33,997 nucleotides of DNA from Thermoleophilia bacterium (GCA_013362295.1 JABFWJ010000119.1:1-33997), one strand, 5' to 3'. Counted from the first letter of the stretch, positions 1-8,071 are shown. The notes: a model not told the origin generated them from the sequence alone. Numbers and translations: made by a program.

Positions 1-474
1 GAGCGCGTGGCGCGCGTCGCGCTCGTCGGCTCGATGCCGCCGCCGGACGGCGTGCGCGCGCTCCCGCGCGACGTGCAAAACGTCATGCGGGTCGCCCGCG
101 TCGCACCGAGAGTCGCCGCGCGTGGGCTGGAGGCGTGGGGGAAGCGCCCGACGCCTCCGACGGGCGACGTCGTCACGGACGAGGCGTATGCGCGCGGTCG
201 GCTCGAGTCGTTCCGCTACGGCGGCTTGTGGCTCGCGCGCGAGCTCGCGTACCTCGCCCGCCCGTGGGGGTTCGAGCTCGCGGACGTCCGAGCACCGGTC
301 ACGCTCTGGTGGGGCGAGCACGACCGCGTGTGCCCGCCGTCGATCGGCCGCGACTACGAGCAGCGCCTCCCGAACGCCAGCCTCCGCCTGCTCGACGACA
401 ACCACCAGATCCTCTTCACCCGCTGGCGCGAGATCCTCGCGGACGTGTCCCGAGGCGCCACGACCTGCGTCTGA
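1..474 (+). CDS. alpha/beta hydrolase, C-terminal part (5' end outside window)
   Basis: The reading frame is open from the first base of the window and stops with TGA at 472-474, so the true start lies upstream; the GTG at 7 is probably an internal valine. The visible part begins with RVARVALVGS, which resembles the strand after the nucleophile elbow of alpha/beta hydrolases. It continues to a WWGEHDRVCPP motif that carries the usual catalytic aspartate region, and then to a DDNHQILFTRW segment that fits the catalytic histidine near the C-terminus. The nucleophile serine would be upstream of the window. The substrate cannot be told. It could equally be an esterase, a haloperoxidase-like hydrolase or an epoxide-hydrolase-like enzyme. 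Confidence 0.75.
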   Translation, partial: ERVARVALVGSMPPPDGVRALPRDVQNVMRVARVAPRVAARGLEAWGKRPTPPTGDVVTDEAYARGRLESFRYGGLWLARELAYLARPWGFELADVRAPVTLWWGEHDRVCPPSIGRDYEQRLPNASLRLLDDNHQILFTRWREILADVSRGATTCV

Positions 475-581
475 CCCCATTCGCCCCGCGGCTCGCGTCG
501 GGCCTGTGGAAAACCCGCCCGGGATTGGCTCAACCAAGCCGTTGTGTCATCGCTTTCGGCCACGACCGGCGTCTGACACCA
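457..581. repeat. imperfect 23-nt direct repeat (457-479 and 559-581)
   Basis: Two 23-nt stretches differ at only two positions. Both start with GCCACGACC and end in a GCGTCTGAC-plus-CCA block. The first contains the stop codon of the hydrolase; the second lies in the otherwise empty 475-613 gap. The second copy holds an imperfect inverted repeat (GGCGTC / GACACC). I see no promoter or further gene in this gap. The repeat could be a regulator site, a decayed small duplication or a dispersed intergenic element. Confidence 0.4.
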
Positions 582-613
582 GGGTTGTCCCTCGCAGACA
601 GTCCGCGCCGCGC

Positions 614-1204
614 TCAGCGGGGCGGGCGGAGGGCGGCGAACTCGTCGGTCACCTCGAGCCGGTCCGAGGCGAAGCGGAAGAGCGCCGCCGGGCGCCCGCC
701 TGTGCGACCCGGAGCGCGGCGGCCGTCGACGCGCTCGAGCACGCCGCGGCGCACGAGCACGCGCTGCAGGTTCGTCGCCGACACGTCGTGTCCGAGCGCC
801 GCGACGTACACCTCGCGCAGCTCCGAGATCGTGAACGTCGCCGGCGCGAGCGCGAACCCGAGATTCGTGTACGAGAGCTTCGCCCGCAGGCGCGACTGCG
901 CGGCGCCGACGAACGGAAGCGCACTCTCGGCAGCCGGACGCCAGTCCCCGGGCACATCAGCCTCCGACGAGACGAGCCCGAGGTACGCGGTCGCGACGCT
1001 GCCGTCCTCCAGCACGCGCGTCTCGAGTTGCTCGACGTGCGCGAGCACTGCGAGGTCGACGGCGCGGGCGAGGGCCGATTCGAGCGAGTCGCCCGGCGAA
1101 AGGGCCGCCGCCGGGAGCCGGCCGCCGTCGAGAAGCACGTCGAGCCGCCCGTCCCGCGCACGCATGACGACGCCGAGTGCGACATGAGAAGTAGAATCCG
1201 CCAC
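614..1204 (-). CDS. NrtR-like transcriptional regulator (degenerate Nudix domain + winged helix)
   Basis: This 196-residue protein has the two-part build of NrtR regulators. Residues 6-110 look like a Nudix-type beta/alpha domain (HVALGVVMRARDGRLDVLL), but I see no GX5EX7REXXEE catalytic box, so it should sense a ligand rather than hydrolyse it. Residues 110-180 match the NrtR winged-helix domain, with YTNLGFAL, FTISELREVY, NLQRVLVRRGVLE and a GRPAALFRF wing. Known NrtR proteins bind ADP-ribose-type ligands and control NAD or pentose metabolism. I chose the GTG at 1204 because it starts just before the conserved first strand and leaves a 36-bp divergent gap to the lipoprotein gene. No good ribosome site precedes it, so translation may be leaderless. 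The divergent layout suggests it controls the BMP lipoprotein and itself. Confidence 0.75.
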   Translation of the reverse strand: MADSTSHVALGVVMRARDGRLDVLLDGGRLPAAALSPGDSLESALARAVDLAVLAHVEQLETRVLEDGSVATAYLGLVSSEADVPGDWRPAAESALPFVGAAQSRLRAKLSYTNLGFALAPATFTISELREVYVAALGHDVSATNLQRVLVRRGVLERVDGRRAPGRTGGRPAALFRFASDRLEVTDEFAALRPPR

Positions 1205-1229
1205 GGTTTTCGTCCCAGAGTCTAAAACC
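1205..1229. promoter_or_regulatory. candidate operator: interrupted palindrome between NrtR-like gene and lipoprotein gene
   Basis: GGTTTT at 1205-1210 is mirrored by AAAACC at 1224-1229. Two more matching positions extend inward, giving 8 of 11 paired positions. This occupies almost the whole 36-bp gap between the divergent starts and abuts the regulator's GTG. Its length and AT-rich arms stand out in this GC-rich sequence and fit an operator for the adjacent winged-helix protein. The binding is inferred. Confidence 0.45.
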
Positions 1230-1240
1230 TCGGAGGGCCC

Positions 1241-2293
1241 GTGAAGAGACTGATCCCCGTGCTGCTGCTCACCGTCGTGCTCGCCGCCGGCTGCGGCTCG
1301 AAGAAGCAGGCGAACACGACGACGCCGTCGACCCCCTCGCCTTCGCCGACGACCACCTCCGGCTCGTCGTCGGGCGCCGGCTTCAAGGTCGGCCTCAGCA
1401 CGGACATCGGCGGCCTGAACGACCGCAGCTTCAACCACCTCGCGTTCGTCGGCCTGACCCGCGCGGGCCAGCAGCTCGGCGTCCAGACGCGTGTCGTCGA
1501 GTCGAAGTCGCCGTCCGACTACATCCCGAACCTGAGCGCGCTCGCGAAGCAGGGTTACGACCTCGTGATCGGCGTCGGCTTCACCGAGATCCAGGCGATC
1601 GAGGCCGTCGCGAAGCAGTTTCCGAAGACGCACTTCGCGATCGTCGACGTGTCGAATGCCGACGAAGGGAACCTCAAGAACGTCGAAGGCCTGCTCTTCA
1701 AGGAGCAGGAGGCCGGGTACCTCGCGGGGTATGCAGCCGGGCTCGCAGCCAAGGCGCGCGCCGGCACCGCCGTCTCGTCGGTGGGAGGGCAGAAGCAGCC
1801 GCCCGTCGACCGCTACATCGCCGGCTACCAGGCGGGCGCCAAGGCCGCCTTCCCCGGCGTGAAGGTGATCAACGGGTACTCGCAGGACTTCGCGAACCAG
1901 GCGAAGTGCAAGGAGGTCGCGCTCAACCAGATCGCGGGCGGCTCGGCCGTCGTCTTCCAGGTGGCCGGCGGCTGCGGCCTCGGGGCGCTCGACGCCGCGA
2001 AGGAGAAGAAGGTCTGGGGCGTCGGCGTCGACGCCGACCAGGGTTACCTCGGAACGTACGTGCTCACGTCCGCGTTGAAGCGCGTCGACACGGCGGTGTT
2101 CGACTCGATCCGCGACGCGAAGTCCGGCACGTTCAAGGGCGGCCAGGACGCCGTGTACGGGATCAAGGACCAGGGTGTCGGCATCGGGAAGTTCTCGCCC
2201 GACGCACCGAAGGGCATCCCGGCCAAGGTGACCGCGATCCGGCAGCAGATCATCAGCGGCAAGATCAGCAACATCCCGACGACCGTGAAGTAG
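1241..2293 (+). CDS. BMP-family ABC transporter substrate-binding lipoprotein
   Basis: This 350-residue lipoprotein starts at a GTG with a GGAGG ribosome site 4 nt upstream. The signal sequence ends in the lipobox LAAGC, so Cys18 should be lipidated and anchor the protein outside the cytoplasmic membrane. A Ser/Thr/Pro-rich linker (19-47) leads to a periplasmic-binding fold of the basic membrane protein (BMP/PnrA) family: KVGLSTDIGGLNDRSFN, LVIGVGFTE, EQEAGYLAGY and GVDADQG are typical. Members bind nucleosides or related ligands. No permease or ATPase of this transporter is present in the window, so it is an orphan binding protein here, or it works with components elsewhere. The divergent NrtR-like regulator hints at a nucleoside or NAD-related ligand, but that is inference. 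Confidence 0.88.
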   Translation: MKRLIPVLLLTVVLAAGCGSKKQANTTTPSTPSPSPTTTSGSSSGAGFKVGLSTDIGGLNDRSFNHLAFVGLTRAGQQLGVQTRVVESKSPSDYIPNLSALAKQGYDLVIGVGFTEIQAIEAVAKQFPKTHFAIVDVSNADEGNLKNVEGLLFKEQEAGYLAGYAAGLAAKARAGTAVSSVGGQKQPPVDRYIAGYQAGAKAAFPGVKVINGYSQDFANQAKCKEVALNQIAGGSAVVFQVAGGCGLGALDAAKEKKVWGVGVDADQGYLGTYVLTSALKRVDTAVFDSIRDAKSGTFKGGQDAVYGIKDQGVGIGKFSPDAPKGIPAKVTAIRQQIISGKISNIPTTVK

Positions 2294-2310
2294 CGAGAGG
2301 AAGGAGCGGC

Positions 2311-2694
2311 ATGGCCGAGTTGTCCGAGAGACACCAGGAGCTGCTGAAGGGGAAGAACTTCGGCGTCGTCGCCACCGTCGGCGACGACGGGCGCCCGCAG
2401 ACGAGCGTCGTGTGGGTCGACACCGACGGCGAGAACGTCGTCTTCAACACGACGAACAAGCGCGCGAAGGGCCGCAACCTGCGCGCGAACCCGATCGTGA
2501 GCATCAGCGTCTGGGACAACGGCGACCCGTACAGCTACTTCGAGGTGCAGGGCCCGGCAGAGCTGACCGAGGAAGGCGCGGCCGAGCACATCAACGACCT
2601 CTCCCGGCGCTACGAAGGCAAGGACTTCCACACCCCGGTCGACCGCGTGATCGTCCGCGTCCGGCCGCGCAGGGTCCTCGACCACATGGAGTAG
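2311..2694 (+). CDS. PPOX-class (pyridoxamine 5'-phosphate oxidase fold) oxidoreductase, likely F420- or flavin-dependent
   Basis: A 127-residue protein starts at ATG 2311 with a strong GAGGAAGGAG ribosome site. It has the split-barrel fold signature of the PPOX family. An opening helix is followed by FGVVATVGDDGRPQTSVVWV, then NVVFNTTNKRAKGRNLRANP, where the Lys/Arg-rich loop usually binds cofactor phosphate, and a closing VRVRPRRVLDHM strand. Actinobacterial relatives of this length are mostly F420-dependent reductases or flavin/heme-binding proteins. It lies 17 nt after the lipoprotein gene and is probably co-transcribed with it. The physiological substrate is unknown. Confidence 0.8.
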   Translation: MAELSERHQELLKGKNFGVVATVGDDGRPQTSVVWVDTDGENVVFNTTNKRAKGRNLRANPIVSISVWDNGDPYSYFEVQGPAELTEEGAAEHINDLSRRYEGKDFHTPVDRVIVRVRPRRVLDHME

Positions 2695-2727
2695 ACAGCA
2701 CCCGTAGCTGAATACCTGCATAGCCCG

Positions 2728-2733
2728 TATGCT
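2728..2733 (+). promoter_or_regulatory. -10 element TATGCT for a leaderless aminotransferase mRNA
   Basis: TATGCT is followed by exactly 6 nt and then the ATG at 2740. No ribosome binding site is present. A -10 hexamer ending 6-8 nt before the start codon is the known arrangement of leaderless actinobacterial genes. Confidence 0.6.
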
Positions 2734-2739
2734 CGCGCG

Positions 2740-4095
2740 ATGGCCGTGATCGACCTCCGGGCCGCAGCGCAGGACCATCTCTGGCTCCACTTCACGCGCA
2801 TGTTCGGCTACGAGCCGCCCGTGATCGTGCGCGGCGAGCACTGCTACCTCTGGGACGACCGGGGGAACAAGTACCTCGATGCGTTGGCCGGTCTCTTCTC
2901 GGTCAACATCGGCTACTCGTATGGGGACGAGATCGGCCGCGCGGCGCACGAGCAGATGCGCGAGCTGCCGTTCTACACGAACTGGTCGTACGCGCATCCG
3001 CGCGCGATCGAGCTCGCCGCGAAGCTCGCCGAGCTCGCGCCGGAGCACATCAACCGCGCGTTCTTCGTCTCGGGCGGCTCCGAGGCGGTCGAGTCGGCGT
3101 GGAAGCTCGCGCGCCAGTACCACATGGCGAACGGCGAGCGCCGCTGGAAGGCGGTCTCGCGCCGGACCGCCTACCACGGCACGACGATGGGCGCGCTCTC
3201 GATCAACGGCATCCCGGCGTTGCGCGCGCCGTTCGAGCCCCTCGTCCCGGACGTGATCCATGTGCGCAACACCAACCGCTATCACCGGCCGCCGGACGAG
3301 ACCGAGGAGCAGTTCACGCAGTTCCTGCTCACCGACTTGGACGAGGCGATCCAGCAGGCGGGGCCGGAGACGGTCGCCATGGTCATCTTCGAGCCCGTTC
3401 AAAACGCCGGCGGCTCGTTCATGCCCCCGGCCGGCTACTTCCGCGGCGTACGGGAGATCTGCGACCGCTACGGGATCCTGCTCTGCGCCGACGAGGTGAT
3501 CACCGCCTTCGGCCGCACCGGCGAGTGGTTCGGGAGCCTGAAGTTCGACATCCGGCCCGACCTGATCACCTGCGCGAAGGGGCTCTCCTCGAGCTATGCG
3601 GCGATCGGCGCGGTCCTCGTCGCAGACAAGGTCTACGAGGCCTTCGGCACGGAGACCGCGATGTACGCGCACGGCATCACCTTCGGAGGCCATCCCGTCG
3701 GCTGCGCCGTCGCGCTGAAGAACCTCGAGATCATGGAGCGCGAGGGGATCGTCGAGCACGTCGCCGAGACCCAGGACGGCTTCCGCGCGCAGCTCGCGAC
3801 CCTGCTGGAGCTCGACATCGTCGGCGACGTGCGCGGCACCGGCTACCTCTGGGCGCTCGAGCTCGTCAAGGACAAGGCGACGCGCGAGACGTTCGACGAC
3901 GACGAGTCCGAGACGCTCCTGCGCGGCTTCCTCTCGCCGCGCCTCTTCGAGCGCGGGCTGATCTGCCGCGCAGACGACCGCGGCGACCCCGTCGTCCAGA
4001 TCTCCCCGCCGCTCGTGGCCGGGCAGGAGGAGTTCGATCAGATCGTGGGAATTCTCGGTGAGGTGCTCACCGAGGCCTGGCAGCGCATCACCTAA
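2740..4095 (+). CDS. class III (omega) aminotransferase, PLP-dependent
   Basis: This 451-residue protein is full length for fold-type I class III aminotransferases. Visible features are the phosphate-binding SGGSEAVESA (111-120), YHGTTMGALS (145-154), the PLP-contacting aspartate in LLCADEVITAFGRTG (Asp251) and the Schiff-base lysine in LITCAKGLSS (Lys280). GITFGGHPVGCA supplies the threonine/glycine loop near the neighbouring subunit. Such enzymes move an amino group from an omega-amino acid, a polyamine-derived amine or a beta-amino acid to pyruvate or 2-oxoglutarate. The amino-acid permease gene 21 nt downstream suggests uptake and transamination of one amino compound (for example GABA, putrescine or beta-alanine), but the substrate cannot be read from sequence. 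ATG 2740 is the only fitting start and appears leaderless. Confidence 0.9.
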   Translation: MAVIDLRAAAQDHLWLHFTRMFGYEPPVIVRGEHCYLWDDRGNKYLDALAGLFSVNIGYSYGDEIGRAAHEQMRELPFYTNWSYAHPRAIELAAKLAELAPEHINRAFFVSGGSEAVESAWKLARQYHMANGERRWKAVSRRTAYHGTTMGALSINGIPALRAPFEPLVPDVIHVRNTNRYHRPPDETEEQFTQFLLTDLDEAIQQAGPETVAMVIFEPVQNAGGSFMPPAGYFRGVREICDRYGILLCADEVITAFGRTGEWFGSLKFDIRPDLITCAKGLSSSYAAIGAVLVADKVYEAFGTETAMYAHGITFGGHPVGCAVALKNLEIMEREGIVEHVAETQDGFRAQLATLLELDIVGDVRGTGYLWALELVKDKATRETFDDDESETLLRGFLSPRLFERGLICRADDRGDPVVQISPPLVAGQEEFDQIVGILGEVLTEAWQRIT

Positions 4096-4116
4096 CACGG
4101 AGCTAGGGAGGCACGG

Positions 4117-5652
4117 ATGACAGCGGTCGCCGAGGAAACGACGACATTCGCACTCGTCGAGAAGAGCAAGCTGATCAAGTCGCTTCGCCACTTCGACATG
4201 GTGTTCTTCACCGTCTGCGCGTTCGTCGGGCTCGACACGCTCGGTACCGTCGCGTCGAACGGCCCCGAAGGCTTCCGCTGGCTCGTCGTGCTCGCGCTCG
4301 TCTTCGTCGCGCCCTACATGCTCGTGATGGCGGAGGTCGGCAGCGCGTTCGTCATGGAGGGCGGCCCCTACGAATGGGTGAAGCTCGCGTTCGGCCGCTT
4401 CCATGGCGGCATCGCCGCGATCCTGTACTGGGTCACGAATCCGTTCTGGGTCGGCGGCTCGCTCGCCTTCATCGCGACCGACTCGTGGCGCGCGAACGTT
4501 TTCGGCGTCGGCCACGGCACGTTCGGCGACTACCTCTTCAAGTTCGTCTTCATCTGGATCTCGATCGGCGTCGCGATCGTGTCGCTGCGCTACGGGAAGT
4601 GGATCCCGAACGTCGGCGGCTTCCTGCGCATCATCGTGCTCGGCTTCTTCTCCTTCACGGTGCTGCTCTACGGGATCGAGCACGGCTTTGCCGGCTTCTC
4701 GGTGAGCGACATGTCGCCGACGAAGGCGGTGTTCCTCGGGCTCGTGCCGGTGCTGCTCTTCAACTACGTCGGCTTCGAGCTGCAGAACGGCGCCGCCGAG
4801 GAGATGGACAATCCACAACGCGACGTACCGATCTCCGTGCTGCAGAGCGGGGTCATCGGCGTGCTCCTCTACGTCGTCCCGATCCTCGGCATCGTCCTGA
4901 TCCTTCCGGCGAAGGACGTGACCGGCATCGGCGGGTTCATCGACGCCGTGACGAAGACGTTCAGCGTTTACGGCGGCGCCGCGCACACGTTGCTCGTGCT
5001 GATGACGATCTGCTTCGTGGGGACGCTCGTGACCTCGGGCGCCGTGTGGATGATCGGCTCGGACCGCATCCAGGCGGTCGCCGCCTACGACGGCTCGTTC
5101 ATCCCCTGGTTCGGCGTGTTCAACAGGACGTTCGGCACGCCGGTCCGCGTGAACGTGATGTCGGGCGTCGTCTCGACGCTCTTCTGCTTCGCCGCGATCG
5201 CGTTCTTCGACAGCGGCGCCGACAGCACCTTCCAGGTCGTGCTCGACATCGCGATCTCGACGACGTTGATCTCGTACGTGTGGATCTTCCCGGCGGCGCT
5301 GAAGCTGCGCTACACGCACCCGGACGTGCCGCGGCCGTACCGGCTCCCGGTCTCGTGGATGTGGGTCGGCTCGCTCCTGATCACGGCCTGGGTCGCGCTC
5401 GGCTCCTTCGTCGCGATCTTCCCCGGCGTGCTCGAGAAGATTTTCGGCGTCCCCTATGACTTCAAGGACAACTGGGGTGTCGGCCGCGGCAAGTTCGAGC
5501 TCTACACGCTGGTGTCGCTCGGGGCGATCATCGCGTTCGGCATCGTCGGGTACATCCTGGGGCGCGACGTCCGCAAGGAAGCAGTGGCGAGCGAAGGCGC
5601 CCGGACCGAGCCGACCCACCTCCCGCCGGACATGGGTGAGCTCCCCGCGTAG
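4117..5652 (+). CDS. APC-superfamily amino acid/polyamine permease
   Basis: A 511-residue integral membrane protein of the APC (amino acid-polyamine-organocation) type, with about twelve hydrophobic segments. The first helix carries the usual glycine-containing break (FFTVCAFVGLDTLGTVAS). The conserved region around the sixth segment (FNYVGFELQNGAAEEMDNPQRDVP) matches the family signature, in which a Glu-rich loop follows the substrate-binding helix. A clear AGGGAGG ribosome site precedes ATG 4117. It should import an amino acid or amine by cation symport or exchange. It sits directly behind the class III aminotransferase and is likely in the same operon, feeding that enzyme. The C-terminal tail after the last helix is hydrophilic and ends in EPTHLPPDMGELPA. 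Confidence 0.87.
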   Translation: MTAVAEETTTFALVEKSKLIKSLRHFDMVFFTVCAFVGLDTLGTVASNGPEGFRWLVVLALVFVAPYMLVMAEVGSAFVMEGGPYEWVKLAFGRFHGGIAAILYWVTNPFWVGGSLAFIATDSWRANVFGVGHGTFGDYLFKFVFIWISIGVAIVSLRYGKWIPNVGGFLRIIVLGFFSFTVLLYGIEHGFAGFSVSDMSPTKAVFLGLVPVLLFNYVGFELQNGAAEEMDNPQRDVPISVLQSGVIGVLLYVVPILGIVLILPAKDVTGIGGFIDAVTKTFSVYGGAAHTLLVLMTICFVGTLVTSGAVWMIGSDRIQAVAAYDGSFIPWFGVFNRTFGTPVRVNVMSGVVSTLFCFAAIAFFDSGADSTFQVVLDIAISTTLISYVWIFPAALKLRYTHPDVPRPYRLPVSWMWVGSLLITAWVALGSFVAIFPGVLEKIFGVPYDFKDNWGVGRGKFELYTLVSLGAIIAFGIVGYILGRDVRKEAVASEGARTEPTHLPPDMGELPA

Positions 5653-5664
5653 TGCGCGCGCGAC

Positions 5665-5670
5665 TACGCT
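5665..5670 (+). promoter_or_regulatory. -10 element TACGCT for the EamA transporter gene
   Basis: TACGCT ends 7 nt before ATG 5678, the spacing expected when transcription starts on the initiation codon. An AGGA touches the ATG directly, too close to work as a ribosome site. Confidence 0.5.
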
Positions 5671-5677
5671 GCGAGGA

Positions 5678-6583
5678 ATGCAGCGCTCGATCGGGATCAC
5701 GCTCGTCGCGGTGGCGGCGGCGCTCTGGGGGCTGGACGCGTGGATCCGGCGCCCGCTCGCGCACTCGACCGCGGTCGCGACGATCGTGTTCGGCGAGCAC
5801 CTGGTGCTCGTCGCGGTCACGCTGCCGCTGCTCCTCGGTGCGCTCGCCGCGCTCTTCCGGCTCGGGTGGCGGTACATCCTCGCGGCCGTGGTGATCGGCG
5901 CCGGCTCGTCGGCCGTGGCGACGATCTTGTTCACGCAGGCTTTCGTCGACGGCGACCCGATCACGCCGGTCGTCCTCCAGAAGCTGCAGCCGGTGATCGC
6001 GGTGGTCGCCGCACGCCTCGTGCTCGGCGAGCGGCCGCGGCCCCGCTTTGCGCTCTATCTCGTGCCGGCCCTGGTCGGCGCCTGGCTGATCGGCGTGCCG
6101 CGTCCGTTCCACCCGTCGGCGCACGGCGTGAAGCCGACGCTCTTCGCGCTCGGGGCCGCCGGGCTCTGGGCGCTCGGCACGGTGCTCGGGCGTTACCTTG
6201 CGCAGCGGCTGGCGTTCCAACACGTGACGACACTGCGCTTCGCGTTCGGCCTGCCGGCGAGCGCGATCGCGCTGCTCGTGCTCGGCGCGCCGGCCTTCGC
6301 GTCGGGCCACGACACGCTCTGGATCGCCGTGCTCGCGCTCGTGACCGGGCTCGTCGCGCTCAGTCTCTACTACTACGGGCTGCGCACGACGCCGGCCGTC
6401 GCCGCGACCCTCGCGGAGCTCGCGTTCCCGATCACGGCCGTGCTCGTCGGGTACTTCAAGTTCGGGTTCACGCTCACCGGCTGGCAATGGGTCGGTGTCG
6501 CGGTGACGACGCTCGTGGTCGCGCTGCTGCCCGTGCGGCCGTACGACCCCGTCGAGTACGTCCCCGCGCCCGCACCGGCGTGA
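5678..6583 (+). CDS. EamA/DMT-family transporter
   Basis: A 301-residue membrane protein of the drug/metabolite transporter superfamily, built as two EamA repeats of about 140 residues, each with some five hydrophobic segments. The first repeat begins ITLVAVAAALWGLDAWIRRPL, where the W-G motif is typical. The second begins near ALGAAGLWALGTVLGRYLAQRL and ends with LAELAFPITAVLVGYFKFG. The sequence between the repeats (LVLGERPRPRFALYLVPALVGAWLIG) is characteristic of EamA exporters. The likely role is export of a small metabolite, perhaps an amino acid. The start at ATG 5678 gives the full first repeat. Its TGA stop overlaps the GTG start of the next gene, so the two are translationally coupled. 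Confidence 0.85.
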   Translation: MQRSIGITLVAVAAALWGLDAWIRRPLAHSTAVATIVFGEHLVLVAVTLPLLLGALAALFRLGWRYILAAVVIGAGSSAVATILFTQAFVDGDPITPVVLQKLQPVIAVVAARLVLGERPRPRFALYLVPALVGAWLIGVPRPFHPSAHGVKPTLFALGAAGLWALGTVLGRYLAQRLAFQHVTTLRFAFGLPASAIALLVLGAPAFASGHDTLWIAVLALVTGLVALSLYYYGLRTTPAVAATLAELAFPITAVLVGYFKFGFTLTGWQWVGVAVTTLVVALLPVRPYDPVEYVPAPAPA

Positions 6584-7449
6584 CCGACATCACGCTCTGC
6601 GACGTCGGACCGCGCGACGGCCTGCAGAACGAGCCGGACACGCTGCCGCCCGCCGTGCGCGCCGATCTCGTGTCGCGCCTCGCCGCCGCCGGCGTTCCGC
6701 GGATCGAGGCGGTTTCGTTCGTCCGCGACGACCGCGTCCCGCAGATGGCGGGCGCGGAGGACGTGGTCGCCGCTGCCGAACCGGGAGGGGCGGAGCTCAC
6801 GGGGCTCGTGCTCAACGAGCGCGGCTACGAGCGCTTCGCCTCGACGCGGCTCGACCGGGTCAACTGCACGCTCGCCGCCACCGAGGAGTTCAACCGGCGG
6901 AACGGCAACGCCACGCTCGACGAGGCCGTCGAGCGCGTGCGCGCGATCGTCGCGGCGGCAGCGGTTCCGGCGACCGTGACCGTGTCCTGCTCCTGGGGGT
7001 GCCCGTTCGAGGGCGAGGTCGACCCCGGCGTCGTCGCCGACCTGTGTGAGCGCCTCGTCGATGCCGACGAGCTCGTCCTCGCGGACACGATCGGCGTCGC
7101 GACGCCGCGGCGCGTGCGCCGGCTCGTCGAGCGCGTCGCGATCCTCGCGAAGCCGGTCGGCGCGCACCTGCACAACACGCGCAACACCGGCTACGCCGCC
7201 GCCTGGGGTGCGCTCGACGGCGGCGCAACCGTGCTCGACGCCTCGATCGGCGGCCTCGGCGGCTGCCCGTTCTCTCCGCAGGCAACTGGAAATGTCGCCA
7301 CGGAGGATCTCGTGTGGCAGCTCGAGCGCGACGGCGTGCGCACGGGCATCGACGTGGACGCGCTCGTCGCGATCACGCGCCGGCTCGAGCAGCTCCTCGG
7401 GCGCCGCCTCGAAGGCTCGCTCTACCGCGCGGCGAGCTGGCCGGCGTAA
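6580..7449 (+). CDS. hydroxymethylglutaryl-CoA lyase family protein
   Basis: A 289-residue TIM-barrel enzyme of the HMGL-like (pyruvate carboxyltransferase-like) family. The N-terminal ITLCDVGPRDGLQNEP holds the catalytic Arg and metal-binding Asp. AHLHNTRNTG (His196, His198) supplies the metal-binding histidines. SIGGLGGCPFSPQATGN carries the active-site cysteine (Cys229) in the lyase signature loop. HMG-CoA lyase splits 3-hydroxy-3-methylglutaryl-CoA into acetoacetate and acetyl-CoA at the end of leucine breakdown. The signature fits that reaction better than isopropylmalate or citramalate synthases. The start is a GTG inside the upstream stop (GTGA). No other leucine-catabolic genes are adjacent, so the exact substrate remains open. 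Confidence 0.87.
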   Translation: MTDITLCDVGPRDGLQNEPDTLPPAVRADLVSRLAAAGVPRIEAVSFVRDDRVPQMAGAEDVVAAAEPGGAELTGLVLNERGYERFASTRLDRVNCTLAATEEFNRRNGNATLDEAVERVRAIVAAAAVPATVTVSCSWGCPFEGEVDPGVVADLCERLVDADELVLADTIGVATPRRVRRLVERVAILAKPVGAHLHNTRNTGYAAAWGALDGGATVLDASIGGLGGCPFSPQATGNVATEDLVWQLERDGVRTGIDVDALVAITRRLEQLLGRRLEGSLYRAASWPA

Positions 7450-8009
7450 TGGAGATCTCCGTCGACGGAAAGCGCGTCGTCGAGCTCGAGTCGTTCAGCG
7501 AGGGCGACGCCGACGCTGCAAGGGCCGACGACGCAGAGCTGCTCTGGGTGCACTCCAACGAAGACCTGAGCCCGCACGGGTTCCGTCGCGCAGGCGCGTA
7601 CCTGCGCATGCACGCTGAGCAGGTGCCGGTCCGGGCGCGTGCCGAGCCGCCGCTGCTGGAGGAGCGCGACTACGCGGAGGTACTCGCGCGCGCCTACGCA
7701 GGCCTCTGGGGGCACAAGCACGTGTCGCCGCTCGCGGCTCCGCCCGAGGGCACGGTCGTCGTCGGGGTCCCGGTCGTCGGGCTCTGCCGCGTGTGGACGT
7801 CCGAGCGACTGATCGACGGCCCGGGCGTCCTCCCGGAGGGGCGGTCGCCCGACGCATACGCCTCGCTCCTCGTGGCCGCGTGCGCGGTGCTCGGCCCCGG
7901 CCCTGCCGACCTCGACTCGTGGGGCGACGCCGACGATGTGATCGAGGCCTACGAGGATCTCGGCTTCGACGTCGTCGAGCGCGTGCAGGGCTGGGAGCTC
8001 CCGCTCTAG
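7449..8009 (+). CDS. GNAT-like hypothetical protein
   Basis: The ATG overlaps the TAA stop of the lyase gene by one base, so the two are coupled. The 186-residue product has no strong named signature. Its second half reads like a GNAT acetyltransferase: VVVGVPVVGLCRVW (strand), a IDGPGVLPEGRSPDAYASLLVAAC-like loop and helix, then SWGDADDVIEAYEDLGFDVVERV. The acetyl-CoA pyrophosphate loop (Q/RxxGxG/A) is poor, with PEGRSPDAY in its place. The N-terminal half (residues 1-75), with ELLWVHSNEDLSPHGFRRAGAYLRM, also resembles a degenerate GNAT start. It may be a catalytically altered acetyltransferase. The function is unknown. Confidence 0.6.
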   Translation: MEISVDGKRVVELESFSEGDADAARADDAELLWVHSNEDLSPHGFRRAGAYLRMHAEQVPVRARAEPPLLEERDYAEVLARAYAGLWGHKHVSPLAAPPEGTVVVGVPVVGLCRVWTSERLIDGPGVLPEGRSPDAYASLLVAACAVLGPGPADLDSWGDADDVIEAYEDLGFDVVERVQGWELPL

Positions 8010-8011
8010 CC

Positions 8012-8042
8012 CCAACCTGATTCGCGCAGCGAACCAGATTGG
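8012..8042. repeat. 31-nt palindromic repeat, copy A (inverted relative to copy B)
   Basis: A near-palindrome of 31 nt whose arms are CCAACCTGATTCGC and GCGAACCAGATTGG. It is the same element as the copy at 8072 read on the other strand, with small changes. It sits 3 bases after the stop of the GNAT-like gene, where a hairpin could end transcription. Confidence 0.6.
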
Positions 8043-8071
8043 AGATTCTGTGGTCTGGGTGCGAAGGGCTC

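Noticed and set aside
2044-5964. Very long open frame on the minus strand (about 1300 codons), opposite the aminotransferase and permease genes
   Set aside because: It is antisense to well-recognised proteins, rich in Arg/Asp/His repeats typical of GC-rich shadow frames, and matches no family. The same applies to other long antisense frames at 8595-10835 upstream of 9332, at 19996-22908 upstream of 20469, and at 24817-26493.
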